Source: Streptomyces sp. NL15-2K
GTDB taxonomy: Bacteria; Actinomycetota; Actinomycetes; Streptomycetales; Streptomycetaceae
Assembly (NCBI RefSeq): GCF_030551255.1
Contig: NZ_CP130630.1
Span: forward strand, 4,011,501 to 4,075,500
Direction: 5' to 3'
DNA: 64,000 nt
Both the position numbers and the translations under genes were made by a program. Shown piece by piece: positions 24,785 to 33,076 of the stretch. Each line of letters begins with the position of its first letter. Positions within the stretch are counted from its first letter, which is position 1. The notes under the pieces were generated by a model. The model was not told the origin of the DNA, made no database searches, and saw only the letters and a program-made list of their open reading frames with translations.

Positions 24785-26125
24785 GTGAGCCACGCCCTGA
24801 CATCGCTCCCGCGCCGGGCCGCCGCGCTGACGCCGGTCCTGCCCGTGGTGGCCGTGCCCGTCCTGCTGGCCCTGCCGCTGACGCCGGACGGCGCGGGGCC
24901 CGCCGACGTGATCTCAGGGCTGGCGGTGGTGTACTGCGGTGTCCGTCTTCTGCGCGAACGGCGGCGCCCGCTGACGCCCGCCGCGGCCATGGTGCTGGCC
25001 CTGCCGGTGGTGGGGCTGGCGCTCGCCGCCGTGGGGGCGTCCTCGCCTCAGGCCGGGCTCACCGGCCTGGGGCGTTATCTGCAGATCTTCGTGCTCGTCC
25101 CGGCGGCCGTGCTGCTGCTGATCCGCGACCGGGCCGACTTCAGGCTGCTGGCCTGGTCGGTCGTGGGGCTCGGGCTGTGCCAGGGCGCCCTCGGCGTGCA
25201 CCAGTACGTGACCCGGACCGGCGCCTCCTACCAGGGCGCGGACATCCGGGCGGTCGGCACCTTCGGGCCGCACGACGTGATGGGCATGGCGACGGCGGTC
25301 TCCCTCGGCCTGGTGTGCGCGGTCGGGATCGCGCTGGGCCCGGCGTCGGTACGGCAGCGGGCGACCGCCGCCGGGTGCGCTCTGGCGCTGCTCGTGCCGC
25401 TCGCGCTCTCCTTCAGCCGGGGCGCCTGGATCGCGACCGTCCTGACCTGCGCCGTGCAGCTGGCGCTGGCCGGGCTGCGGCGCGCGCTGAAGGTGGGCGC
25501 GGCCGTGGCCGCCGCGGGCATGGTCCTGGTGGGCGGGTTCGGTGTCGGCTCGGAGCTGCTGCAGGAGCGCATCGACAGCATCACGCAGGTCACGGACGCC
25601 CCCGACCACTCCGTCGTCGACCGGTACACCCTGTGGGCGTCCGCCACCGACATGTGGAGCCAACACCCCCTGACCGGCGTCGGGTTGAAGAGCTTTCCCG
25701 AGTACCGGGACGGACACGCCACCCTGGCGCTGTCGTCCGCCAGTGACATCGACGGCGCGGGAGTGTCCTTCGACAGGCAGCCGCTGCTGTCGCCGCACAA
25801 CATGTACCTGCTGGTGCTGAGCGAGCAGGGCCTGATCGGGCTGCTCGGGCTCGCCGGGAGCTGGCTGGCGCTGCTGGTGTGCGGACTGCGCCGGCTGCTG
25901 CGCGTCCGCGACCGCGGACCGGGACTCGACTGCGCGCTCGTCGCCTGCGGGCTGCTGGTCTGGCTGCTGACCGACTTCGTGTACGGAGACATCGGCGGCC
26001 CCTCGACCGTGCTGACCGCGGTGGCCCTGGGCCTCGTGGCCTGGTGGGCGCTGGCCGGCCACGAGCGGGTGGACGTGTCGCGGGGCGGGGCACGAGAGCG
26101 CGTCGAGGAGGCCCTGGCGCGATGA
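24785..26125 (+). CDS. O-antigen ligase/polymerase-like membrane protein (Wzy/WaaL)
   Basis: A 446-aa protein with about 10-12 predicted membrane helices. It has the long extracytoplasmic loop typical of the O-antigen ligase superfamily, containing HPLTGVGLKSFPEY and the SPHNMYLLVLSEQGLIGLLG segment that carries the functional His of the family. SFSRGAWIAT precedes it. It is likely to polymerise repeat units on the outer face of the membrane. The start is GTG 24785 with GGGGAG 9 nt upstream; a longer in-frame extension overlaps the previous gene and is a shadow. The stop overlaps the flippase start (ATGA). Confidence 0.85.
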   Translation: MSHALTSLPRRAAALTPVLPVVAVPVLLALPLTPDGAGPADVISGLAVVYCGVRLLRERRRPLTPAAAMVLALPVVGLALAAVGASSPQAGLTGLGRYLQIFVLVPAAVLLLIRDRADFRLLAWSVVGLGLCQGALGVHQYVTRTGASYQGADIRAVGTFGPHDVMGMATAVSLGLVCAVGIALGPASVRQRATAAGCALALLVPLALSFSRGAWIATVLTCAVQLALAGLRRALKVGAAVAAAGMVLVGGFGVGSELLQERIDSITQVTDAPDHSVVDRYTLWASATDMWSQHPLTGVGLKSFPEYRDGHATLALSSASDIDGAGVSFDRQPLLSPHNMYLLVLSEQGLIGLLGLAGSWLALLVCGLRRLLRVRDRGPGLDCALVACGLLVWLLTDFVYGDIGGPSTVLTAVALGLVAWWALAGHERVDVSRGGARERVEEALAR

Positions 26126-27810
26126 CGGTGGTGCCTTCGCAACCCCCCGGATCCGAAAAGGACGCCGCGGCGACCGTACCCGCGGCGCGTGCCGCCACCC
26201 AGGCCGGGGACGGCGCCGATCCGGCCCCGTCCTCCCGGAAGTTCCTCGCCAGGGCCGCGCTCGCCACGGCGTCGCTGTCCATCGCCGCCTCCCTGCTCGG
26301 CCTGGTGCGCGACCAGGCGCTGGCGCGGCTGTTCGGTGCCGGGAGCGACACGGACGCCTTTCTGGTCGCGTGGACCGTGCCGGAGTTCGCCGCCACGCTG
26401 CTCATCGAGGACGGGCTGGCGATCGCGCTGATCCCGGCGTTCAGCATGGCGCTGGCCCGCGGCGCCCGGGGGGCCCCGGGCGACCCGGTCCGCGCCCTGG
26501 TCGCCGCCACCCTGCCCCGCCTGTGCCTCGCCTTCGCCGCGGTGGCCGCGCTGGTCGCCGGCACGGCTCCCTACCTGGTCCGGGCCCTCGCGCCCGGCCT
26601 GCCCGACCCCCACCTCGCCGCCGACTGCACCCGGCTCACCGCGACCTGCGTGCTGACCTTCGGGCTCGCCGGGTACTGCAGCGCCGCCCTGCGGGCGCAC
26701 CGCCGCTTCCTCGCGCCCGCGGCGATCTACATCGCCTACAACACCGGCATCATCTCCGCGATGTTCCTGTTCGGCGACCGCTGGGGGGTGCGTTCCGCCG
26801 CGGTCGGGGTCGCGGCGGGCGGCTGCCTGATGATCGCGGTGCAACTGCCGTCACTGTGGCGCCAGTTGGTGTCGGACAGGCCGGCCCTCGGCGGGGCCGG
26901 GGCCGACGTCGAGGCACGGCCGATGCAACTCGCCCTGGTCGCCTCCGTCCTCCTGTTCGCCCTGTGCCGGCAGTCGCAGGTCCTCGTCGAACGCTTCCTC
27001 GCCTCCACGCTGCCCTCCGGGGCCATCTCGCATCTGAACTACGCGCAGAAGGTCGCCCAGATCCCGATGACGCTGTCGCTGATGGTGTGCACGGTCACCT
27101 TCCCGATGGTGGCGCGGGCGCTCGCGGACGGCGACACCGAACGGGCCCGCAGCCGCGTGCAGCGGGATCTGGCGCTGGCCTCCTGTCTGGTCCTGCTGGG
27201 CATGTGCGCGGTGGTCGCCTGTGCCCCGCAGATGATCGAGCTGCTCTTCCAGCGGGGCGCGTTCACCCCGAGCGACACCGCGGCGACCGCGGACGTCATG
27301 CGCGTGTACGCCCTGGGGCTGCTGGGCCAGACCCTGGTGGGCGCCCTGCTCCGCTCCTACTTCTCGGCGGGCCGACCCACCTGGTACCCCTTCGGCGCGA
27401 TGGCCGCGGGCATCGCCGTGACGTCCGCGATCGGAGCCGTGACCGTACACGCTTGGGGCGTGGCGGGGATCGCCGCCGCCAACGCCCTCGGCATCACCGT
27501 CACGGCCGCCCTGATGCTCGCCGGCCTGCGAACGGCCCGGCACGGCAGCCCCTACGGCGTCTCGATCCGCGTCCGGCAGGTACTGGCCGAGCTGAGCAGG
27601 CCCGTGTGCGCCGCGGTCGTCGCCACCGTCGCCGGGGCGTTCGCCGCCGGCCGGTTCACGTCCCCGGAGGCCGGTCTGGTGGCCGGCTGCGTGACCGTGA
27701 CCGCCGTCTTCGTCCCGCTCTCCTGGGCCCTGGGCGCCCAGGGCTCCCCGTCCGCACTGCGCTCCGTACGCACCCTCACACGAAGGCTCACACATGGTCG
27801 CTTCCGTTGA
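26122..27810 (+). CDS. MurJ/MviN-type lipid-linked oligosaccharide flippase
   Basis: A 562-aa MOP-superfamily transporter with about 13-14 membrane helices. MurJ-like features include ASLLGLVRDQALARLFGAGS near helix 1, FLVAWTVPEF, the LNYAQKVAQIPMTL segment and LLFQRGAFTPSDT in the C-terminal part. It is expected to flip undecaprenyl-linked repeat units. Streptomyces has a housekeeping MurJ elsewhere; this copy belongs to the EPS operon by its ATGA overlap with the polymerase gene and 17-nt overlap with the deacetylase. The N-terminal 35 residues are a disordered cytosolic extension. Use of a MurJ type instead of the Wzx type is the notable point. Confidence 0.88.
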   Translation: MTVVPSQPPGSEKDAAATVPAARAATQAGDGADPAPSSRKFLARAALATASLSIAASLLGLVRDQALARLFGAGSDTDAFLVAWTVPEFAATLLIEDGLAIALIPAFSMALARGARGAPGDPVRALVAATLPRLCLAFAAVAALVAGTAPYLVRALAPGLPDPHLAADCTRLTATCVLTFGLAGYCSAALRAHRRFLAPAAIYIAYNTGIISAMFLFGDRWGVRSAAVGVAAGGCLMIAVQLPSLWRQLVSDRPALGGAGADVEARPMQLALVASVLLFALCRQSQVLVERFLASTLPSGAISHLNYAQKVAQIPMTLSLMVCTVTFPMVARALADGDTERARSRVQRDLALASCLVLLGMCAVVACAPQMIELLFQRGAFTPSDTAATADVMRVYALGLLGQTLVGALLRSYFSAGRPTWYPFGAMAAGIAVTSAIGAVTVHAWGVAGIAAANALGITVTAALMLAGLRTARHGSPYGVSIRVRQVLAELSRPVCAAVVATVAGAFAAGRFTSPEAGLVAGCVTVTAVFVPLSWALGAQGSPSALRSVRTLTRRLTHGRFR

Positions 27811-28558
27811 TTCCATCGGCATCGGCAGACTCCCCGCCGCGCGCCCGGGCCCGGTCCCCTGGGTGGCGATGTACCACTCGGTGGGCGACTGCTCGGACGA
27901 CCCGTACCGCATCACGGTCACGCCGGAGCGGCTCGAGAGGCAGCTGGCCTGGCTGCGCCGGCGCGGGCTGCGGGGCGTGTCCGTGGCCGAGCTGCTCGCC
28001 GCCCGCGCCCGGGGCGAGGGGCGGCGCCTGGTCGGGCTCACCTTCGACGACGGGTACGCCGACTTCGCCACCGACGCCCTGCCGCTGCTGCGCCGCTGGA
28101 ACTGCGGCGCCACCCTCTTCGTACTGCCCGGACGACTCGGCGGCGACAACGCCTGGGACCCGCTCGGCCCGCGCAAGCCGCTGCTGACCGCGGACGGCAT
28201 CCGGCACGCGGCCGCCGAGGGCGTGGAGATCGGCTCGCACGGCCTGACGCACGTCGACCTCACCAAGGCCGACGACCTCACCCTCAAGACCGAGGTCGCC
28301 GAAAGCCGCGCCCTGCTCACCGAATTGACCGGCACCCGGGTCGACGGCTTCTGCTATCCGTACGGCACGATCGACACCCGCGCCGTCGAGGCCGTACGGG
28401 AAGCGGGATACGCCTACGCCTGCGCCATCGACCCCGGCCCGCTGACCGGCCCGCACGCCCTGCCGCGCGTGTACATCGGCCAGGACGACACGGCCTTGCG
28501 TCTGCACCTGAAGCACTGGCTGCACCGGCTGCGCCGGCGCCCGGTGGAGGGCCTGTGA
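27794..28558 (+). CDS. Polysaccharide deacetylase (CE4/NodB)
   Basis: A 254-aa CE4 hydrolase that removes N-acetyl groups from sugars with a divalent metal. NodB motif 1 is LTFDDGYAD (catalytic and metal-binding Asp) and motif 2 is IGSHGLTHVDL (metal-binding His pair). Motif 3 appears as FCYPYGTIDTRAVEAV. There is no signal peptide, so it may act on the cytosolic lipid-linked intermediate. The start at ATG 27794 overlaps the flippase gene by 17 nt. It suggests that the polymer contains a partly deacetylated amino sugar. Confidence 0.88.
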   Translation: MVASVDSIGIGRLPAARPGPVPWVAMYHSVGDCSDDPYRITVTPERLERQLAWLRRRGLRGVSVAELLAARARGEGRRLVGLTFDDGYADFATDALPLLRRWNCGATLFVLPGRLGGDNAWDPLGPRKPLLTADGIRHAAAEGVEIGSHGLTHVDLTKADDLTLKTEVAESRALLTELTGTRVDGFCYPYGTIDTRAVEAVREAGYAYACAIDPGPLTGPHALPRVYIGQDDTALRLHLKHWLHRLRRRPVEGL

Positions 28559-28559
28559 G

Positions 28560-29729
28560 ATGAGAGCTCTGCACATCATCACCGGCCTCGGCGTCGGCGG
28601 CGCCGAGCAGCAACTGCGCCTGCTGCTGCGGCACCTGCCCGTCGACTGCGACGTCGTCACGCTCACCAACCCCGGCGCGGTCGCCGACGGCCTCACCGCC
28701 GACGGCGTCCGCGTCGTGCATCTCGGCATGGGCGGCAACCGCGACCTGGCCGCGCTCCCGCGCCTGGTGCGGCTGATCCGCGCCGGCGGCTACGACCTGG
28801 TCCACACGCACCTGTACCGGGCCTGCGTCTACGGCCGGCTCGCCGCACGCGTCGCCGGGGTCCGCGCGGTCGTCGCCACCGAACACTCCCTGGGCGACTC
28901 GCAGATGGAGGGCCGCAGGCTGACGGCAGGGGTACGCGCGCTGTACCTCGCCAGCGAGCGGCTCGGTTCGGCGACGGTCGCCGTGTCCTCGGCGGTGGCC
29001 GAGCGCCTGAAGCGCTGGGGGGTGCCCGCGCCCCGCATCGAGGTCGTCCCGAACGGCATCGACGTGGACCGCTTCCGCTTCGACCCGGAGCGGCGCGAGC
29101 GCACCCGCCGGCGCCTCGGCCTGCCGGAGGGTGCCTGGGTCATCGGCGGCGTCGGCCGGCTCGCCCGGGGCAAGCGGTTCGACGTCCTGGTCCACGCGCT
29201 CACCCGGCTCCCGGACGACCACTGGCTGCTGCTGGTGGGCGGCGGCCCCGAGGAGCACGTCCTGCGCCGCATGGCGCACCGGGCCGGCGTGGCCGACCGC
29301 GTCCTGTTCACCGGCGAACGCCCCTACGTCCCCGACGGCTCCCCCGGCCCCGACCTGCCCTCCCTCACCTCCGCGATGGACCTGCTCGCGTCCCCGTCCC
29401 CGGAGGAGGCCTTCGGCCTGGCCGCCGTGGAGGCCCTGGCCGCCGGCCTGCCCGTGCTCTACGCCTCCTGCCCGGCGATCGAGGACCTGCCGCCGGCCGC
29501 CGCCGACGCCCGGCGCGTGCGCGGCGGCCACGAGGCGTACGCCCGCGCGATCGCCGAGGTCCGCGCGGCGGGCCCCCGGCCGCGCACGGCACCGGAGGCC
29601 GCGCACCGCCACAGCATCACCCGCAGCGCAGCGCGCCTCATGGACGTGTATGCGGCAGCGGTCTCCCGATCGTCCTCGTCCCCCTCCTCCCCCTCCCCTC
29701 TCTCACCTCTGGGAGCCAGCCCCTCATGA
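28560..29729 (+). CDS. GT4-family glycosyltransferase (EPS cluster, second)
   Basis: A 389-aa GT-B retaining glycosyltransferase. The glycine loop is ITGLGVGGAEQQLRLLLRHL, the linker VVPNGIDVDRFRFDP, the donor-site turn GGVGRLARGKRFDVL and the EX7E site PSPEEAFGLAAVEALAAGLP. It starts one base after the deacetylase stop and ends in a 4-nt overlap with the Wzz-like gene. The C-terminal tail (SRSSSSPSSPSPLSPLG) is disordered. It adds one sugar of the repeat unit; specificity unknown. Confidence 0.88.
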   Translation: MRALHIITGLGVGGAEQQLRLLLRHLPVDCDVVTLTNPGAVADGLTADGVRVVHLGMGGNRDLAALPRLVRLIRAGGYDLVHTHLYRACVYGRLAARVAGVRAVVATEHSLGDSQMEGRRLTAGVRALYLASERLGSATVAVSSAVAERLKRWGVPAPRIEVVPNGIDVDRFRFDPERRERTRRRLGLPEGAWVIGGVGRLARGKRFDVLVHALTRLPDDHWLLLVGGGPEEHVLRRMAHRAGVADRVLFTGERPYVPDGSPGPDLPSLTSAMDLLASPSPEEAFGLAAVEALAAGLPVLYASCPAIEDLPPAAADARRVRGGHEAYARAIAEVRAAGPRPRTAPEAAHRHSITRSAARLMDVYAAAVSRSSSSPSSPSPLSPLGASPS

Positions 29730-30379
29730 CCGACACTCCGACCCCGTGGCGCCACCTGTCCCTGGACCGTGTCAGGAGGCTGCCGTCCTGGTGCGTGCTC
29801 GCGGCCGGCACCCTCGTCGGGGGCCTGGTCGGCGGCGCGTACGGCCTGCTGACACCCCCGACGTTCACGGCGACCAGTTACGTCGTCGCCGTACCGAACG
29901 CGAAGTCCGACCCCGCGCCGGACTCCGCCCTCGGTTTCGCGCAGGCGTACGGCCGGGTCGCCACGCAGCTCGCGGTGCTCGGGGACGCGCAGGTGTGGGC
30001 TGGCGTGCCGGTGCGGACACTGCAGCGCAGCGTGCGCACGGCGACCTCGCCGGACGCGCCGATGGTCGCCGTCTCGGCCACGTCCGCGCGCCCCGGTCTC
30101 GCCGTCGACATGGCGAACGCGGTCTCCCGCGCGCTGACCCGGCACGCGGACAACACGAGCGGCAACACCCAGGTCCGGCTCGTGCAGTTCTCGCGAGCGG
30201 TGCAGCCGACCGAACCGACGTCCGCGTCGGCGGGGGTGACCTCTTTGGTGGGCGCGAGCGCGGGCGGGCTGCTCGGCGGCCTGGCCCTGCTGGCGTGGCC
30301 GAGGAAGAGCGGCGAGGACGACGACCCCGTCCCCGCCGCCTCGGTGCCCGGCCCGGCCGCCGCGGCCGACGTGCGATGA
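29726..30379 (+). CDS. Wzz/YveK-like chain-length regulator
   Basis: A 217-aa protein with two membrane segments that flank an extracytoplasmic domain: VLAAGTLVGGLVGGAYGLL (about 27-45) and a second at about 170-190 (LVGASAGGLLGGLALLAW). PPTFTATSYVVAVPN after helix 1 is the usual Wzz pattern (Y/T-A-xx-Y). The C-terminal cytosolic tail is short, proline-rich and lacks a BY-kinase domain and a tyrosine cluster. It ends the polymer operon. It likely sets chain length together with the polymerase. ATGA overlap with the preceding gene. Confidence 0.8.
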   Translation: MTDTPTPWRHLSLDRVRRLPSWCVLAAGTLVGGLVGGAYGLLTPPTFTATSYVVAVPNAKSDPAPDSALGFAQAYGRVATQLAVLGDAQVWAGVPVRTLQRSVRTATSPDAPMVAVSATSARPGLAVDMANAVSRALTRHADNTSGNTQVRLVQFSRAVQPTEPTSASAGVTSLVGASAGGLLGGLALLAWPRKSGEDDDPVPAASVPGPAAAADVR

Positions 30380-30420
30380 GAGCGGCGACGACCGGGCCGG
30401 CCGGTGTAGCGGGTGCCCTA

Positions 30421-31641
30421 CTACCAGTCGAAGCGGAAGCAGAGCCTCCCGCCGATCCAGTACTCCACCCAGCTGCCCAGATCCAGCGGCGTGCAGTCCG
30501 CCGGGGGCGGCGGTGTGGTGGGCGGGACCGGCTCGGGTGTGGGGGTCGGAGTCGGGGTCACCTCGTCGGTGCGGCCGAGGAAGGCGGACCGGTAGACGCG
30601 GGACGACTCGGGGTTGGCCTCGCACTGCCACACACCGTGCGGGCAGTAGTCGGTCAGCGTGTTGTAGAGCGGCCTGTGCTCCTCGATCCACGCGAGCATG
30701 CGCCGCATGTACTCGGGATTGTCGCCGTTGCGGAAGAGCCCCCATTCCGGATACGAGATGGGCTTGCCGTGGGCCTTCGCGAAATCCAGGTGTGCCTGCA
30801 GCCCGTACGGCTCTGTCACCTGCTCGTCGAAGGACATCCCGGCCGGCTGGTCGTAGGAGTCCATGCCGATGATGTCGACCGTGTCGTCCCCCGGATAGCA
30901 CTCCGTCCAGGGAACTGCGTCCCGGCCGCGGGTCGGCGTGAAATCGAACCGGAACTTCTGGCCCGGCACCGAACGCATGGTGGTGACGATCCTGTTCCAG
31001 TACTTCTTCCAGGCTTCCGGGTCCGGCCCGCAGCGATGGGTGTACGTGGTGCCGTTCATCTCCCAGCCGAGTACGACCACCGTGTCCGGCACCTCCAGCG
31101 CGACCAGCTGCTCGGCGAGGGCGCGGAAGTGGTGATCGAACTTCCCGGCAGCGCCCTGCCGCAGCAGCTCCCGGACCTCGTCGTCGGGGACGCCCTCCTC
31201 GTTGCGCTCCTGCATGGGGACGTTGAGGACGAGGATCCGGTCGGCCTTCTTGTTGCGCCACTTCGCCCACGCGTCGAGGAAGCCGGGGGCACCCTCGATG
31301 TCGCGCCAGCGGTGGCCGGGCAGATAGGTGTGGCCGACGCGGAGCTCGGCACCGCCCAGCCAGTGGCTGAACAGTTCCATGCGGGCCACGCCCCGGGCGT
31401 CGGACTTGAGGAAGGCACCGAAGGCCGGCACCTCCTTGCCCGCTGCCGGGCCCGGCATCGGGCTGGTCGCCGGGCCGGTCGCCGGGCTGGTCGCCGGGGT
31501 CGGCACCGGAGGACGAGCATCGTCGGGTCGCACCACGTCCACCCCCGCCGGGGAACCGGACGCCAGGGCGACCGACGCGGCGACCACCACCGCGCCCGCG
31601 GCCAGCCAGCCGACCCGGACCCGCTTGTGCTGTGGGGTCAT
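30421..31641 (-). CDS. Secreted GH26-like glycoside hydrolase
   Basis: A 406-aa exported enzyme. The N-terminal signal anchor VGWLAAGAVVVAASVALASG is followed by a Pro/Thr-rich linker. The catalytic barrel has an acid/base Glu in VVLGWEMNGTTY and a nucleophile Glu in ISYPEWGLF, the layout of GH26 (beta-mannanase/beta-1,3-xylanase clan A). A TPTPTPEPVPPTTPPPP linker leads to a short C-terminal segment with two cysteines and several aromatic residues (WVEYWIGGRLCFRFDW) that may bind sugar. AAGGAG lies 5 nt before ATG 31641. Convergent with the Wzz-like gene, it may trim the cluster's polymer; substrate unknown. Confidence 0.8.
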   Translation of the reverse strand: MTPQHKRVRVGWLAAGAVVVAASVALASGSPAGVDVVRPDDARPPVPTPATSPATGPATSPMPGPAAGKEVPAFGAFLKSDARGVARMELFSHWLGGAELRVGHTYLPGHRWRDIEGAPGFLDAWAKWRNKKADRILVLNVPMQERNEEGVPDDEVRELLRQGAAGKFDHHFRALAEQLVALEVPDTVVVLGWEMNGTTYTHRCGPDPEAWKKYWNRIVTTMRSVPGQKFRFDFTPTRGRDAVPWTECYPGDDTVDIIGMDSYDQPAGMSFDEQVTEPYGLQAHLDFAKAHGKPISYPEWGLFRNGDNPEYMRRMLAWIEEHRPLYNTLTDYCPHGVWQCEANPESSRVYRSAFLGRTDEVTPTPTPTPEPVPPTTPPPPADCTPLDLGSWVEYWIGGRLCFRFDW

Positions 31642-31811
31642 GCCTGCTCCTTTCTTCGCTCTCGTCCGGCCTTCTGCCTAAGTTCTCTTTATTGACGAGC
31701 AGTCATACGAAGTCAGGCACAGAAAAGCCAATGGCGCCATTGCCGTTGGGGCTTTCGAGTTGCCGCGCTCGCCCGTGCGGGTGAGCCGATCCGAAAGAAG
31801 GAGGAGAATTC

Positions 31812-33074
31812 GTGTCGCTTCTTGACACCCGCGTCCCCGCTGTTTTGCTGCGGATCGACCGGAATCCCTTTCACCACGGAACGCTGGGAGCCGTGCGTTC
31901 GCTCGGCAGGGCGGGAGTGGAGGTGCATGTCGTCGCCGATTCGGCGAGAAGTCCCGTCCACTCGTCCCGTTACGTACGTCAGATGCATCCCCCGCCGCTC
32001 CCGGGAGCGTCCGCGGACGACATCCTCGGCGTGCTGCGCCGCGTGGCCGACCGGGTCGCCCGTCCCGCCGTCCTGGTACCGCTGGACGACGCGAGCGCGA
32101 TCGCCGTGGGACGCATGAGGGACGAACTCGCCCCCTCCTACCTGCTGCCGTCGATGCCGGGCACGCTGGCCGAACGCGTCGCCGACAAGGCGGAACTGGC
32201 CGCCGTGTGCGCGTCCGCGGGCGTCCCGCACCCGGTGACGCTGATCCCGGACAGTCCGGCGCAGGTCGCCGCCGACGCGCGGCGGCTCGGGCTGCCGCTG
32301 GTAGCGAAGTGGAGCCGGCCCTGGCTGCTGCCCGCTGGCAGCGGGCTGCGCAGCACGATGCTGGTCCAGTCCGTGCGGCAGGCGCGGGAGCTGTACCTGC
32401 GCACCGAGGAGGCGGGCAGCCGGCTGCTGCTGCAGGCGTACCTGGCGCCGGGAGAGGACCGGGACTGGTTCTTCCACGGCTACGCCGACCACTCGGGCGC
32501 CGTGCGCGCGGGCGGGCCGGGCCGCAAGCAGCTGTCCTGGCCGCGGGGAGCGGGGCTGACCGCGGTGGGCTGCTGGACGCCCAACACACAGGTGCAGGCG
32601 CTGGCCGAGCGGCTCGCGGGCGAGTTGGGCTACCGCGGCGTCTTCGACCTCGACTTCCGCCGCTGCGGCACGACGGGCCGCTACCACCTGCTCGACTTCA
32701 ACCCGCGCCCCGGCGCCCAGTTCCGGCTCTTCACGGACAGCGCGGGGCTGGACGTCGTACGGGCCCTGCACCTGGACCTGACGGGCCGTCCGCTGCCGGA
32801 TGGAGTCCCCAGGGTCGGGCGGGCCTTCGTGGTGGAGAACTACGCGCCGCTGGCCGCGCTGCGTCCGTCGCCGGGCGGACGCGAACTGGCCTGGTACGCC
32901 CCGGACGACCGCGTTCCCGGATGGGCGATGTGGGCCATGTGGTGCCGCCATGTGTCCCTTCGGCTGCGGGAGCGGTTGGGCACGACGACGACCGCGGCGG
33001 CCGGGCCGGCGCCAGGCCTGATTCCCCGGGCGACCTCGCCCTCCTTTACCGACAACGAGAAAGCGAGCAGTTGA
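31812..33074 (+). CDS. ATP-grasp ligase
   Basis: A 420-aa protein of the carboxylate-amine/thiol ligase superfamily. The N-terminal pre-ATP-grasp domain starts VPAVLLRIDRNPFHHGTLGA. The ATP-grasp fold includes ERVADKAELAAVCASAGVPH (Lys after which the small domain begins), LGLPLVAKWSRPW and the Mg-binding YHLLDFNPRPGAQF. It joins a carboxylate to an amine or other nucleophile, in this context perhaps decorating a sugar or lipid. The GTG start at 31812 has GGAGGAG 5 nt upstream. It forms an operon with the FAD oxidoreductase (2-nt gap). Partner and substrate unknown. Confidence 0.85.
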   Translation: MSLLDTRVPAVLLRIDRNPFHHGTLGAVRSLGRAGVEVHVVADSARSPVHSSRYVRQMHPPPLPGASADDILGVLRRVADRVARPAVLVPLDDASAIAVGRMRDELAPSYLLPSMPGTLAERVADKAELAAVCASAGVPHPVTLIPDSPAQVAADARRLGLPLVAKWSRPWLLPAGSGLRSTMLVQSVRQARELYLRTEEAGSRLLLQAYLAPGEDRDWFFHGYADHSGAVRAGGPGRKQLSWPRGAGLTAVGCWTPNTQVQALAERLAGELGYRGVFDLDFRRCGTTGRYHLLDFNPRPGAQFRLFTDSAGLDVVRALHLDLTGRPLPDGVPRVGRAFVVENYAPLAALRPSPGGRELAWYAPDDRVPGWAMWAMWCRHVSLRLRERLGTTTTAAAGPAPGLIPRATSPSFTDNEKASS

Positions 33075-33076
33075 AT

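Noticed and set aside
31812..33074. ATP-grasp gene as partner of the PIMT-like methyltransferase at 50344
   Set aside because: It is 18 kb away, in a different operon with the FAD enzyme, and no precursor peptide gene is next to it.
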